From the NCBI GenBank assembly GCA_017410245.1, contig JAFQRE010000035.1, positions 1-43,423 of the forward strand: a stretch of 43,423 nucleotides of DNA, given 5' to 3'. The first letter of the stretch is position 1, and every line of letters begins with the position of its first letter. Position numbers and translations under genes: made by a program. Shown one piece after another: positions 1-7,893 of the stretch. This DNA is from Bacteroidaceae bacterium. Its GTDB lineage: Bacteria; Bacteroidota; Bacteroidia; Bacteroidales; Barnesiellaceae_A. Under the pieces are notes generated by a model. That model saw only the letters and a list, made by a program, of their open reading frames with translations. It ran no database searches and was not told the origin of the DNA.

Positions 1-201
1 AACTGTATTTCCGACCTCAAAGTTACCAAATTTTCTGCGCCATTCAACAATGGTACCGTGACCTTGAATGCCATATTTGCGCATTGCTCCGTTGTTTGTA
101 ATCGCGCCACTTTCTACTTCTCGGACTACCGCCAACTTGAAACTCATCGGATAGTCGCGTTGCGTTCGCTTGATATACAAGCTTTTACTCTCTTCTTCCA
201 T
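1..201 (-). CDS. Transposase OrfA-like protein (partial, cut by window edge)
   Basis: The reverse strand reads an open frame of 67 codons from the ATG at 201 to the window edge, beginning MEEESKSLYIKRTQRDYPMS and continuing with AVVREVESGAITNNGAMRKYGIQGHGTIVEWRRKFGN. This is the helix-turn-helix region typical of the small first ORF (OrfA) of IS3-type insertion sequences, which binds the element ends. The frame is open as far as it can be seen, so nothing shows it to be broken, but the second ORF and the far end of the element are outside the window. The element end should lie between 202 and about 250; I cannot define its inverted repeat. Family assignment is by recognition of the HTH pattern, not by a search. 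Confidence 0.75.
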   Translation of the reverse strand, partial: MEEESKSLYIKRTQRDYPMSFKLAVVREVESGAITNNGAMRKYGIQGHGTIVEWRRKFGNFEVGNTV

Positions 202-254
202 AGCTTTACTTTTTATTGTGTAACGCTATTTTAGGACGGGACATAGTGAAATGT

Positions 255-291
255 AAAAAGGGCTATATTCGTTGAGGATATAGCCCTTTTT
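255..291. terminator. Bidirectional hairpin terminator
   Basis: A near-perfect stem pairs AAAAAGGGCTATAT with ATATAGCCCTTTTT around a loop of about nine bases. A run of T follows in the plus direction and a run of A precedes it, so it could stop transcription both ways. It lies between the IS fragment and the leucine-rich repeat gene. Confidence 0.7.
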
Positions 292-314
292 ATACATCTA
301 TAGTTATTATTTCT

Positions 315-322
315 TATATTTG
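315..322 (+). promoter_or_regulatory. Bacteroidota -7 element of the leucine-rich repeat gene
   Basis: TATATTTG matches the Bacteroidota -7 consensus TAnnTTTG. Transcription would start near 328, giving a leader of about 10 bases before the ATG at 338. No clear TTTG -33 box is seen at the usual 19-21 base distance. Confidence 0.5.
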
Positions 323-337
323 CAGTATCAAAGCAAC

Positions 338-1690
338 ATGGACATGAGTAGGGTATTATATCGTTTGTGCGTTGTAGTAGCGAGTTTGGTGGGTTGTATA
401 GAGCTATATGCACACGACTTTGAGGCCGATGGTATCTATTATGATATAATAGATAGTGACGAAAAGACCATCGAGGTTACTTATCAAGGTAATAGTTATG
501 ATGAGTATTCGGCCGAATATTCGGGTGTCATATATATTCCGGCAACAGTTTCACATGAAGATGTTGTATATGATGTAGTGTCGATAAGCGATTATGCCTT
601 TGCCGAGAATTTGGCTATTGAAGAGATTGATATTCCTTCTTCTATAGCCACTATTGGTAACTATGCCTTCAAAGGTTGCAATGATCTGAAAATGGTACGT
701 TTCAATGCCGTAAGGTGTACGTCGGGTGCGTATGTGTTTGATGGTTGTAATAATCTATCTGCTATTGAAATAGGCAGTTCTGTAATATCTATACCCGGAG
801 GTCTTTTTAGCGGTTGTGTAGGCTTATCGGAAGTAGTTATTCCCGATAATGTAAAGACTATAGGCAATGGCTCGTTTTCCTCTTGTGTGGGGCTGAAGCA
901 GATAACAATAGGCAATGGTGTGACATCGATAGGGCGATATGCATTTAAAGATTGTGTAAGCTTGAGTGATGTGACAATAGGCAATAGTGTTACTGCAATC
1001 AATAGTTCGGCATTTGAGAACTGTACGGCTCTACAGGTGATAGATATACCCAATCGAGTGACATCTATTAGCGATGATGCCTTTAAAAACTGCACTGCAT
1101 TGACCGACGTTATGTTGCCAAGTAGTGTTTTCGAAATAGGAGCGTATGCCTTTTCGGGTTGCTCAAGTCTGATAGGTTTTACGATACCGGCTCGCATTAC
1201 AAAAATCGAAGTTGGTACTTGGGCAGGTTGCGTAAGTTTGAAAGAAATTACCTTTCATGATAAAATTCAACAAATAGGCGCATATGCCTTTAAGGGCTGT
1301 ACCGGGCTTACTGCTATAACTTCGCAGGCTGTAAATCCTCCGAAGATTGCCGATGATACTTTTTTAGATGTAGATAAATCTATTCCGCTCTATGTCCCAC
1401 AAGGCAGTGTTGAGTCATATCGTATGGCTTCATATTGGAGCGAGTTTGACAATATAAAAGAGGACTTATCGGCGGTAGAAAAAATCGAAGCTGAAGGTGT
1501 CTGTGAAGTAGTTGGTTGCAATGGTGTATTGTTGGTAAAAGGTGTAGCCGATGATACTATTGTGACAATACATGCATTGGGGGGCACATTGTTGTATAGT
1601 ACCATCGTGTCGGAAGTTGCCAATATTGTTCTTCCTCATGGCATCTACCTGGTGCAAGTTGGACATGTCGTAGAGAAAGTATTGTTGTGA
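338..1690 (+). CDS. BspA-like leucine-rich repeat surface protein with C-terminal sorting tail
   Basis: A 450-aa secreted protein. Residues 1-26 form a signal peptide (basic MSRVLYR, hydrophobic core, then ELYAH). Residues about 75-345 hold roughly ten LRR_5 (BspA/Treponema TpLRR) repeats of the form IGxxAFxxCxxLxxVxIPxSVxxI. The last 65 residues form a beta-rich module ending GIYLVQVGHVVEKVLL, which looks like a type IX secretion sorting domain. The family typically binds host or partner surfaces; no ligand can be inferred here. The frame stays open back to a TTG at 320, but the ATG at 338 (or 344) is preferred because it starts the signal peptide directly after a -7 element. The gene is monocistronic and followed by a weak hairpin. 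A PorQ homologue a few genes away fits T9SS export. Confidence 0.85.
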   Translation: MDMSRVLYRLCVVVASLVGCIELYAHDFEADGIYYDIIDSDEKTIEVTYQGNSYDEYSAEYSGVIYIPATVSHEDVVYDVVSISDYAFAENLAIEEIDIPSSIATIGNYAFKGCNDLKMVRFNAVRCTSGAYVFDGCNNLSAIEIGSSVISIPGGLFSGCVGLSEVVIPDNVKTIGNGSFSSCVGLKQITIGNGVTSIGRYAFKDCVSLSDVTIGNSVTAINSSAFENCTALQVIDIPNRVTSISDDAFKNCTALTDVMLPSSVFEIGAYAFSGCSSLIGFTIPARITKIEVGTWAGCVSLKEITFHDKIQQIGAYAFKGCTGLTAITSQAVNPPKIADDTFLDVDKSIPLYVPQGSVESYRMASYWSEFDNIKEDLSAVEKIEAEGVCEVVGCNGVLLVKGVADDTIVTIHALGGTLLYSTIVSEVANIVLPHGIYLVQVGHVVEKVLL

Positions 1691-1691
1691 G

Positions 1692-1717
1692 AATAGGTAG
1701 GTTTTCTCCTATTTTTG
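1692..1717 (+). terminator. Weak hairpin terminator after the leucine-rich repeat gene
   Basis: AATAGG pairs with CCTATT across a ten-base loop and is followed by TTT. The stem is only six base pairs, so this is tentative. Confidence 0.35.
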
Positions 1718-1729
1718 AAATATTTTCAT

Positions 1730-1737
1730 TAAATTTG
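1730..1737 (+). promoter_or_regulatory. -7 element upstream of the family 2 glycosyltransferase
   Basis: TAAATTTG fits TAnnTTTG and lies 22 bases before the ATG at 1760. A TTTTTG at 1712-1717 is closer than the usual -33 spacing, so only the -7 element is supported. Confidence 0.45.
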
Positions 1738-1759
1738 TACATCAATATCAGCTATCTTG

Positions 1760-2569
1760 ATGAAGAGACTATCGGTATCAATAGTAACGTATCATACGTC
1801 ACTCGATGAGTTGGCATGTTGCCTACGGTCGTTGCAATCGGCTGTAGTAGATACTATCTATGTGGTAGATAATTCTCGTCAAGATTATATAGCGCAATTC
1901 TGTGCCCGGCATGGTGTAGTATATATAGCAAGCGATAATGTAGGTTATGGAGCCGGACACAATAAGGCTATTGCTAAGGTACTTGAGAAGGGTGTACCAT
2001 ATCATTTGGTACTCAATAGCGATGTAGCTTTTGCTCCCGAAGTATTAGAGTCGCTCGTGGCGTATATGGACGACAATGTCGATGTGGCACAAGTACAACC
2101 CAAGATTGTATATCCCGATGGTTCTTTGCAATACACAGTGCGTATGTTGCCTACGCCTATCGACCTCATTGCACGTCGTTTCCTCCCGGCTGCACTGACA
2201 CGTAGTCGCAACCGTCGTTACTTGTTGCAGTTTGCCAATCATGACTGTGAGATGAATGTCCCATATCATCAAGGTAGTTTCATGATGTTTCGCACCGACA
2301 GCCTGCGGCATGTAGGGCTGTTTGACGAGCGTTTCTTCATGTACCCCGAAGATATAGACATAACACGCCGTATGCACGAACATTATCGCACGATGTACTA
2401 TCCGCACGTATCGGTTGTACACCATCATCGTGCGGCATCATATCGCAGTGTGCGCATGTTGTATATACACATTGTCAATATGATACGATATTTCAACAAG
2501 TGGGGCTGGATATTCGATGCGAAACGTCGTCGAATAAACAAAGAGTTGTTGCAACAATTGCATAAATAG
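1760..2569 (+). CDS. Glycosyltransferase family 2 (rhamnosyltransferase-like)
   Basis: A 269-aa cytoplasmic GT-A fold enzyme that would transfer an activated sugar to a surface polysaccharide or lipid-linked acceptor. The N-terminal strand VSIVTYHTSLDELACCLRSL, the VVDNS nucleotide-binding turn, NVGYGAGHNKAI and the LNSDV metal-binding region (a DXD variant) are typical of WbbL-like GT2 proteins. Further on, YHQGSFMMFR followed by FDERFFMYPEDIDITRR is the conserved acceptor/catalytic region of this subgroup. The C-terminal 40 residues are basic. The ORF can be extended to a TTG at 1757, but the ATG at 1760 is the natural start. It is convergent with the ispH operon. Its sugar substrate cannot be deduced. 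Confidence 0.85.
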   Translation: MKRLSVSIVTYHTSLDELACCLRSLQSAVVDTIYVVDNSRQDYIAQFCARHGVVYIASDNVGYGAGHNKAIAKVLEKGVPYHLVLNSDVAFAPEVLESLVAYMDDNVDVAQVQPKIVYPDGSLQYTVRMLPTPIDLIARRFLPAALTRSRNRRYLLQFANHDCEMNVPYHQGSFMMFRTDSLRHVGLFDERFFMYPEDIDITRRMHEHYRTMYYPHVSVVHHHRAASYRSVRMLYIHIVNMIRYFNKWGWIFDAKRRRINKELLQQLHK

Positions 2570-2594
2570 CCTTGGCTTTTCCTCCGGCAGTATT

Positions 2595-3461
2595 TTAGTC
2601 GTTGAGTATTTCTTCTATTTTTTCTTGAAACAGAGTCATCAACCAGCGAGGTGTAGATGTGGCTCCGCATATACCTATGTTGTGCTTACCTACCAGCCAA
2701 GCAGGGTCGAGCTCTTCGATGTCCGATACCATGTGTGTGTTGTCATTGACCGACCGACACTCTTCGTATAGCACCTTTCCGTTGCTACTCTTCTTACCAC
2801 ATACAAAGAGTACAAGGTCGTGTGAGCGGGCAAACTCGCGAATATTGGGTATGCGGTTGGCAACTTGTCGGCATATAGTATCGTGCCATTCAAAGTTGTT
2901 ATTGCCGGTACGTTCTTTAATGATTTGTACCATCTCGGCAAAGTGTTCAACCGACTTAGTTGTCTGCGAATATAGGGTAATGCGGCGATTGAAATCTACT
3001 TTCTCGAGGTCGGCTGGGCTTTCAAGCACGATAGCTTCGCCGTTGGTCTGTCCCACAAGTCCATTTACCTCGGCATGACCCACCTTGCCATATATGAGAA
3101 GTTGGTCTTGAGCCGATGTGCGGGTATCGTGGCTACGTTTGATTTTGCGTTGTAGCTGCAACACCACAGGGCAAGTAGCATCTATAATTTCAATGTTGTT
3201 TTCGCGAGCTATGCGATATGTCTCGGGTGGCTCGCCATGCGCACGTAGCAATACCTTGGCGTTGTGAAGTTGTCGTAGCTCATCGTGGTTGATTGTAATG
3301 AGTCCCTTGGCACGTAAGCGTTCTACCTCGTTGCTATTGTGTACTATATCGCCCAAGCAATATAGCTGTTCGCCTTTTTCAAGTTCTTGTTCGGCAGCTT
3401 GTATGGCTCTTACCACACCGTTGCAAAATCCCGAGTTGCTATCAATTTCTACTTTAGCCAT
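2595..3461 (-). CDS. ispH: 4-hydroxy-3-methylbut-2-enyl diphosphate reductase
   Basis: IspH (LytB) catalyses the last step of the MEP isoprenoid pathway, reducing HMBPP to IPP and DMAPP with a [4Fe-4S] cluster. With the start at 3461 (MAKVEIDSNSGFCNG) the protein has 288 aa. The three cluster cysteines are at C13 (GFCNG), C97 (DATCPVV) and C197 (DTIC), and the substrate-binding histidines at H41 (DIVHN), H75 (RAHGEPP) and H129 (GHAEVNG) with catalytic E131. A longer frame exists upstream to 3530, but it would overlap the preceding kinase gene. The ATG at 3461 sits next to the cmk stop codon, indicating translational coupling in a porQ-cmk-ispH block, which is a recurrent order in Bacteroidales. 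Very secure. Confidence 0.97.
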   Translation of the reverse strand: MAKVEIDSNSGFCNGVVRAIQAAEQELEKGEQLYCLGDIVHNSNEVERLRAKGLITINHDELRQLHNAKVLLRAHGEPPETYRIARENNIEIIDATCPVVLQLQRKIKRSHDTRTSAQDQLLIYGKVGHAEVNGLVGQTNGEAIVLESPADLEKVDFNRRITLYSQTTKSVEHFAEMVQIIKERTGNNNFEWHDTICRQVANRIPNIREFARSHDLVLFVCGKKSSNGKVLYEECRSVNDNTHMVSDIEELDPAWLVGKHNIGICGATSTPRWLMTLFQEKIEEILND

Positions 3462-3462
3462 G

Positions 3463-4158
3463 TTATTGCTTGTTGAGTCTCTCCAATGTTTCGTTATATC
3501 GTGCTTCGAGCCATGCGTTTTGCTCATCAATGGTCATATGCGAGTTGTCAAGTTCGATGGCATCATCGGCCTTACGCAGAGGACTTATTTGTCGAGTCAT
3601 ATCCATCTCATCGCGCATGATGATATTGCGCTCTATGGCATATATGTCGGCATCATTCATTTCGGCAGCTCGACGCTCGGCACGAACTCGGGCCGATGCG
3701 GTAACATAAATTTTCAACTCGGCATCGGGAAATACAGCTGTACCTATATCGCGACCGTCCATTACAATGCCTTTGGCTTGACCCAATGCTCGTTGTTGAG
3801 CTACAAGAGCCTCACGAACAAAGTCAATCTGACTCACAAGGCTTACACTCTGCGATACACGCATCGAACGTATCTCTTGTTCAACGCACACACCATTTAG
3901 GTATGTTTCTTGTCGGCCGGTAGAGGGGTTTGTCATAAATGTAATGGCAATATTGTCCATCGCAGCGGCCAGTGCATTGCGGTGTACTTCGCCATTTTCT
4001 ATCAAGTTATTATCAAGACAGTATAGGGTGACGGCTCGATACATAGCTCCGCTATCGATATAGATATAGCCAATGCGTCGTGCCAACTCCTTGGCCATTG
4101 TGCTTTTGCCACATGACGAAAATCCGTCTATTGCTATTGTTATAAGTCTGTTGTTCAT
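3463..4158 (-). CDS. cmk: Cytidylate kinase
   Basis: A 231-aa kinase that phosphorylates CMP and dCMP with ATP in pyrimidine nucleotide synthesis. The P-loop GFSSCGKST is at residues 12-20, followed by [11 protein letters not shown], the CMP-binding region. [22 protein letters not shown] is the characteristic central motif of the family and RRAAEMN the arginine-rich lid. Length matches bacterial Cmk (about 225-230 aa). The ATG at 4158 lies 21 bases after the porQ stop, and its own stop codon abuts the ispH start, so the three genes very likely share a transcript. Confidence 0.96.
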   Translation of the reverse strand: MNNRLITIAIDGFSSCGKSTMAKELARRIGYIYIDSGAMYRAVTLYCLDNNLIENGEVHRNALAAAMDNIAITFMTNPSTGRQETYLNGVCVEQEIRSMRVSQSVSLVSQIDFVREALVAQQRALGQAKGIVMDGRDIGTAVFPDAELKIYVTASARVRAERRAAEMNDADIYAIERNIIMRDEMDMTRQISPLRKADDAIELDNSHMTIDEQNAWLEARYNETLERLNKQ

Positions 4159-4179
4159 GAGTTGTTGTTGTGTATATAT

Positions 4180-5205
4180 TTATCGGGCAAACTCATTGAG
4201 GCTTGTCGATAGATTGAGCATAAGGGTTGTAGCACCGGGGTGATGTCCGGCTACGGCTACATCTATAGCAAACATCTTTACTTTCAGTCCGGCTCCTATG
4301 CTGAACCCCGATAGTATATTGCGATTGTCGGTGCGCATATCACTGGCAGCCTTGTAGTTGTAACCAAGTCCTATGTAGAAGTTCTCGCTGAAGAGGTATT
4401 CGGCACCAAAGATGAGGTGACGGAAAAAGTGCTCAAAGAACTTATCGTTGGTGACAATGCTGTTGCCATTATTGCTTGTCGTGGGGTAGGGTATCTTCCA
4501 ACGCCACAAGTCATGTGCTGTAATAGAGATGCGTATGGGGGTATCTTTTACTACTTGACTATAGCCAAATTGTAGGTCCATAGGTAGGTTGCCATAGCTG
4601 TTGGCAAATCTTTTGAGTTGTCCACCCAGATTGCGGCCGACAAGTGAGAGCGAGTATTCATGCTCGGCATTGTAGTAGTTCAATCCCAAATCTACTGCCA
4701 GTGCCATGCCGGTGTATTGCTCATAATTGGAATATACAAACTTGACCTTGGCACCACCACGCAATCCTTCTACAATGTCGTGAGCATAGGTACATTGTAT
4801 CTGTATGTCTTGCGGACTGAATTTGCCTAAGACTTGTCCGGTCTCATCGGTAAGTGGCATAGAGCCATACCCATAGTACTGTATGCCGGCAGCGAAGGCA
4901 CTGCGGTTGGAAGTAGCTACTCCAAAGGTGGTGCCGGCAAAGTGTATGCCTGCTACATACATCATATAGTTGATACCCCATTTCAGGTGCATCTCAGGGC
5001 CCAGCAATGCGGGGTTGTTTTCTATCAAGGTTATATCTTCTTCGATGATAGATATATTGTTGCCTCCCAACGCATAGGCATGCGCCGATGGAGTTATGTT
5101 CATGAAGTCGTATGATGTACGACCCTCTTGTGCATACCCTGTGAGGGGTAGCAACAATAGAGTGATGAGGGTTATGATGGCAGTCCTTATATGGTTCATA
5201 TACAT
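4180..5205 (-). CDS. porQ: Type IX secretion system PorQ-like outer membrane protein
   Basis: A 341-aa protein with an N-terminal signal peptide (MNHIRTAIITLITLLLLPLTGYAQ) followed by a beta-barrel of the PorV/PorQ type. The opening EGRTSYDFMNITPSAHAYALGG and IEENNPALL-like segment are the hallmark of this family; the rest alternates short amphipathic strands and ends in LNLSTSLNEF. In T9SS, PorQ is associated with the machinery that exports and modifies proteins carrying a C-terminal sorting domain at the outer membrane. The start is 5205 or the second Met at 5199. Downstream are cmk and ispH in the same direction. PorQ-like proteins also occur in Bacteroidales that lack most other T9SS genes, so this gene alone does not prove a working system. 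Confidence 0.85.
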   Translation of the reverse strand: MYMNHIRTAIITLITLLLLPLTGYAQEGRTSYDFMNITPSAHAYALGGNNISIIEEDITLIENNPALLGPEMHLKWGINYMMYVAGIHFAGTTFGVATSNRSAFAAGIQYYGYGSMPLTDETGQVLGKFSPQDIQIQCTYAHDIVEGLRGGAKVKFVYSNYEQYTGMALAVDLGLNYYNAEHEYSLSLVGRNLGGQLKRFANSYGNLPMDLQFGYSQVVKDTPIRISITAHDLWRWKIPYPTTSNNGNSIVTNDKFFEHFFRHLIFGAEYLFSENFYIGLGYNYKAASDMRTDNRNILSGFSIGAGLKVKMFAIDVAVAGHHPGATTLMLNLSTSLNEFAR

Positions 5206-5370
5206 TCTATCGCAGTACTTAGTGTGTCAAAATACAACTTGGCTTGCATACAAGTTATATATAGTAAACGTAGTTTGTGCCTATAAATTATATCGATGCA
5301 GTGAATTTTTAAGCCATGTGTGTATGGTAATTGACACTTATGCTGTTGTATTGCAATGGCAAGGCATTGA

Positions 5371-5853
5371 TTACTCCTGTATCAAGAGCCAAGGATTGCC
5401 TATATAGTTGGCTGTATAGCGTTTCAAGAGTTCGCTGCGAGCAATGTTTGCCTCGGTACGCGATGCAAAACTACAAGCTATTACTCTGTACATGCCGTGT
5501 GCATTCTGAGCGACAACTGCCTGATAGCCATCTTCTTTGAGACGGTCGCGCATGTCGTTGGCATTGGTGCGTTGCTTGAAACTGCCCACCACCACACTAT
5601 ATGTACTCAAGGTGGCATCATCGAGTACATTGACACTCTCACTGCGCTCTCGAGCTTCGGCGGTTTGGTTCACCATAGGTTGTATCTCGGTTATAGCATC
5701 ATCGGTAGGAGTATCGGCTGTGATGGTAGGACGCTCTACTGCAGCCTCCATTGCCTTTTCATAAGCGTTTTTTGTTGCTTCGTAGTTGCCTCTACATGAA
5801 GTGGTTAGGTGGCAAATTAGTGCTATTGTACCGAAAAATAGTATTCGTTTCAT
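5371..5853 (-). CDS. SPOR-domain lipoprotein
   Basis: A 160-aa protein starting MKRILFFGTIALICHLTTSC, a lipoprotein signal peptide with lipobox LTTSC. A short acidic and Thr-rich linker follows, then at residues about 86-158 a SPOR domain (STYSVVVGSFKQRTNANDMRDRL ... YRVIACSFASRTEANIARSEL). SPOR domains bind peptidoglycan strands stripped of stem peptides, usually at the division septum or other remodelled wall. So the protein is probably anchored in a membrane and contacts the periplasmic wall. The frame extends upstream to 5982, but the -7 element at 5881-5888 places transcription start close to the ATG at 5853. Confidence 0.88.
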   Translation of the reverse strand: MKRILFFGTIALICHLTTSCRGNYEATKNAYEKAMEAAVERPTITADTPTDDAITEIQPMVNQTAEARERSESVNVLDDATLSTYSVVVGSFKQRTNANDMRDRLKEDGYQAVVAQNAHGMYRVIACSFASRTEANIARSELLKRYTANYIGNPWLLIQE

Positions 5854-5880
5854 AACTTTTAGGTTTTTGTGTTTAACGGA

Positions 5881-5912
5881 CAAAGATACAATTTTAAGGT
5901 ATGAAAAACAAT
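5881..5912 (-). promoter_or_regulatory. Promoter of the SPOR lipoprotein gene
   Basis: On the minus strand TATCTTTG (5888-5881) fits the -7 consensus and TTG (5911-5909) lies 20 bases upstream as the -33 element. The predicted transcript starts about 20 bases before the ATG at 5853. Confidence 0.6.
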
Positions 5913-6068
5913 ATATTGTGATGCTAAAATATCTACTGCAATTTGGGTAGTAAGTGTAATAATTCATTTCGATGCCGAACATTGAATGGTTGTAGTTCGT
6001 TAGTTGATTATATGGGTGCTATATGAACAATAGCGCGCGATATGGTTTGGCCTGAAAAATAGAGTGTG

Positions 6069-6542
6069 ATGAAAAACGTGTTGATACTTGGAATTGGAAA
6101 TTTGGTATTGAATGATGCCGGTGTAGGGGTGCATATTGTGCACATGCTTAAGTCGTTGGTTATGCCCCATGGAGTTGATGTATTAGATGGGGGAGTGGGT
6201 AACGAAACTCTTATAGATATAGTGTGCGAATATAATCATCTTATATGGATAGAGGCTGCGGTAGATGGCAGTCCGGTGGGTACTGTAAGGCGGTTCTCGC
6301 CACAATATCCGGCCGATTATCAACAACTATTGCATAATCATGAACCGGTTGTGCGCAATATGATTGACTCAATCCATTCACACAAGCACATTCCTCATGT
6401 CGATATGCTATCTATCAGCGTTCACAGCAATCCTACCATAGGCATAGAGTTATCGCCCGAGGTACGTCGTGTTATACCACAGGTAATGCAACTCATATTT
6501 GAAATACTCGAAGATACCCGCACCGTACGTTACTTCAGATAG
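6069..6542 (+). CDS. Peptidase M52, hydrogenase-maturation-type protease
   Basis: A 157-aa protein beginning MKNVLILGIGNLVLNDAGVG, the nickel-binding N-terminus of the HycI/HybD/HupD endopeptidases, which trim the C-terminus of NiFe-hydrogenase large subunits. The expected first ligand is D16. At the position of the second ligand (D62 in the family) there is E62 (LIWIEAAVDGSPVGTV). Histidines occur near residues 101-113 where the third ligand normally lies. The length is close to the family. No hydrogenase gene is in the window, so the target is unknown and it may be an orphan copy or act elsewhere in the genome. A GTG at 6066 precedes the chosen ATG. It is convergent with the DUF308 gene. 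Confidence 0.8.
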   Translation: MKNVLILGIGNLVLNDAGVGVHIVHMLKSLVMPHGVDVLDGGVGNETLIDIVCEYNHLIWIEAAVDGSPVGTVRRFSPQYPADYQQLLHNHEPVVRNMIDSIHSHKHIPHVDMLSISVHSNPTIGIELSPEVRRVIPQVMQLIFEILEDTRTVRYFR

Positions 6543-6577
6543 TCGCTATGGTGCTTAGGTCAATGCGCTTAGCGACT
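6541..6577. terminator. Hairpin between convergent genes
   Basis: AGTCGCTA (6541-6548) and TAGCGACT (6570-6577) form an eight-base inverted repeat spanning the stop of the M52 gene and the stop of the opposite DUF308 gene. There is no T run, so termination is only inferred from its place. Confidence 0.35.
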
Positions 6578-7096
6578 TATCCGAGCCATGTATATAATCT
6601 CGTTTATACTATATACGACAGCTCCTATACCAAAGAGTATTACTATCATGTGTGGTAGCATATTGAGCGGATTGGCCAGAATAAAGATGCCTAATAGCGT
6701 AAGCAGTGTGGGAAGTATGTAGAATGCAATCATGTTGCGAGTGGTAGAACGCAATATCATTACTATCTCATAAATGCCTGCAATGATGAGGCCTGTGGCC
6801 AACATGAATGAGAATATTTTGACTATCTCATCAGAAAAAATAATAATAGCAATGCCGGCCAATGTACACAACAATGCAATGAAAGGAAAGGTGATAGGGC
6901 TATTGCGACGGTCGCGACGATTGCGCTTGGTGAAAACGATGGCATATCGCAAGAGTTGTATGAGACCGGGTATAATGAGCAATAGACCTATGATAATGGC
7001 TATGTATGACAATACACCGGCCGGATATATAATCATGAATATGCCGGATACAAGTGTGAGTACGATGCGTAGTATAGGGTAATATGCTGCCTTCAT
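6569..7096 (-). CDS. HdeD/DUF308-family membrane protein
   Basis: A 175-aa very hydrophobic protein with about six transmembrane segments, arranged as two similar halves. Each half opens with the pattern of HdeD proteins: LRIVLTLVSGIFMIIYPAGVLSYIAIIIGLLLIIPGLIQLL, later FILPTLLTLLGIFILANPL. A basic cytoplasmic loop FTKRNRRDRRN separates them. HdeD in Escherichia coli is an inner-membrane protein linked to acid resistance; in Bacteroidales the role of DUF308 proteins is not established. It is transcribed alone from a -7 element at 7148-7155. Confidence 0.8.
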   Translation of the reverse strand: MKAAYYPILRIVLTLVSGIFMIIYPAGVLSYIAIIIGLLLIIPGLIQLLRYAIVFTKRNRRDRRNSPITFPFIALLCTLAGIAIIIFSDEIVKIFSFMLATGLIIAGIYEIVMILRSTTRNMIAFYILPTLLTLLGIFILANPLNMLPHMIVILFGIGAVVYSINEIIYMARISR

Positions 7097-7147
7097 TTTA
7101 TTTCAATAGGTATATATCAATTGGTTGTACAATAATTTTATAACCCA

Positions 7148-7155
7148 CAAATATA
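7148..7155 (-). promoter_or_regulatory. -7 element of the DUF308 gene
   Basis: TATATTTG on the minus strand fits TAnnTTTG and lies 51 bases before the ATG at 7096. A TTG about 22 bases upstream could serve as -33. Confidence 0.45.
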
Positions 7156-7203
7156 GAAATTCTTTTTGTCAATATAGCAATATTGGCATATTTTATATTT
7201 TCG

Positions 7204-7695
7204 TTATTCCGACAACTCTATTATTTCGAGGTCGCTGAAGGTGCCTTTGTCGATGACCAGTCGCACCAAAGTGCGTACCTTGTGAAAACCATACAACCCG
7301 GCTGCACCGGGATTGATGTGTAGGCAGTCTAATGTCTTGTCGTACATGACCTTGGTAATGTGTGAGTGTCCCGATACAAAGAGTTTGGGTGGATTGCGAT
7401 ATATCTCGGGAGTGACCTCACGAGCATATTTGCCGGGATAGCCACCTATGTGTGTTATCCACACACTTGCACCTTCTATGTCAAATCTTTGATGTTGCTT
7501 GGTGCGTAAGCGAATAGGTTGCCCGTCAATATTGCCATACACAGCGCGTACGGTGGTAAGGGCTTCGAGTTTTTCTAATACTTCTACACTACCTATATCG
7601 CCTGCGTGCCATATTTCGTCGCATTGTGCCAAGTATTGTGCATATCGTTCGTCCCAATGGGCATGAGTGTCCGATAAAATTCCTATCCGTTTCAT
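7204..7695 (-). CDS. YfcE/MJ0936-family metallophosphoesterase
   Basis: A 163-aa calcineurin-like phosphoesterase. Metal-ligand motifs in order: D9 and H11 in GILSDTHAHWD, D in WHAGDIGS, N in VYGNIDG, H in ITHIGGYPG, and SGHSH followed by HINPGAAG. These match the small YfcE family, which hydrolyses phosphodiesters in vitro; the physiological substrate is not known. The frame runs back to 7740, but the ATG at 7695 starts the core strand and lies just behind a -7 element at 7730-7737, so the longer start is rejected. It is divergent from the glycan cluster. Confidence 0.9.
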   Translation of the reverse strand: MKRIGILSDTHAHWDERYAQYLAQCDEIWHAGDIGSVEVLEKLEALTTVRAVYGNIDGQPIRLRTKQHQRFDIEGASVWITHIGGYPGKYAREVTPEIYRNPPKLFVSGHSHITKVMYDKTLDCLHINPGAAGLYGFHKVRTLVRLVIDKGTFSDLEIIELSE

Positions 7696-7729
7696 GTTGT
7701 GATAGTTGCTGTATGTGTCATCTTTTGTG

Positions 7730-7737
7730 CAAACATA
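7730..7737 (-). promoter_or_regulatory. -7 element of the phosphoesterase gene
   Basis: TATGTTTG on the minus strand fits TAnnTTTG and is 34 bases before the ATG at 7695. No -33 element is obvious. Confidence 0.45.
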
Positions 7738-7839
7738 CAAAATAATTGCTTATATCGAAACACTTGTCGCAAAGAATGGTGGCATTCTTCTTGCTTTTTG
7801 TCTATAAATATCTATAAAGGTACTTTTGTAAATTATATA

Positions 7840-7871
7840 TTTGTTTATTCGATTGTCATGGACTATCTTTG
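7840..7871 (+). promoter_or_regulatory. Promoter of the surface-glycan cluster
   Basis: A TTTG at 7840-7843 and TATCTTTG at 7864-7871 are separated by 20 bases, a good Bacteroidota -33/-7 pair. The first gene starts 22 bases further on. The genes to 11060 run in the same direction and no other promoter of this quality was found before 11116. Confidence 0.65.
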
Positions 7872-7893
7872 TATTTGATAAAGATTATATTTT

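Noticed and set aside
3462..3530. Longer start for ispH at 3530
   Set aside because: It would overlap the kinase gene by about 70 bases and add residues not seen before the conserved MAKVEID start.
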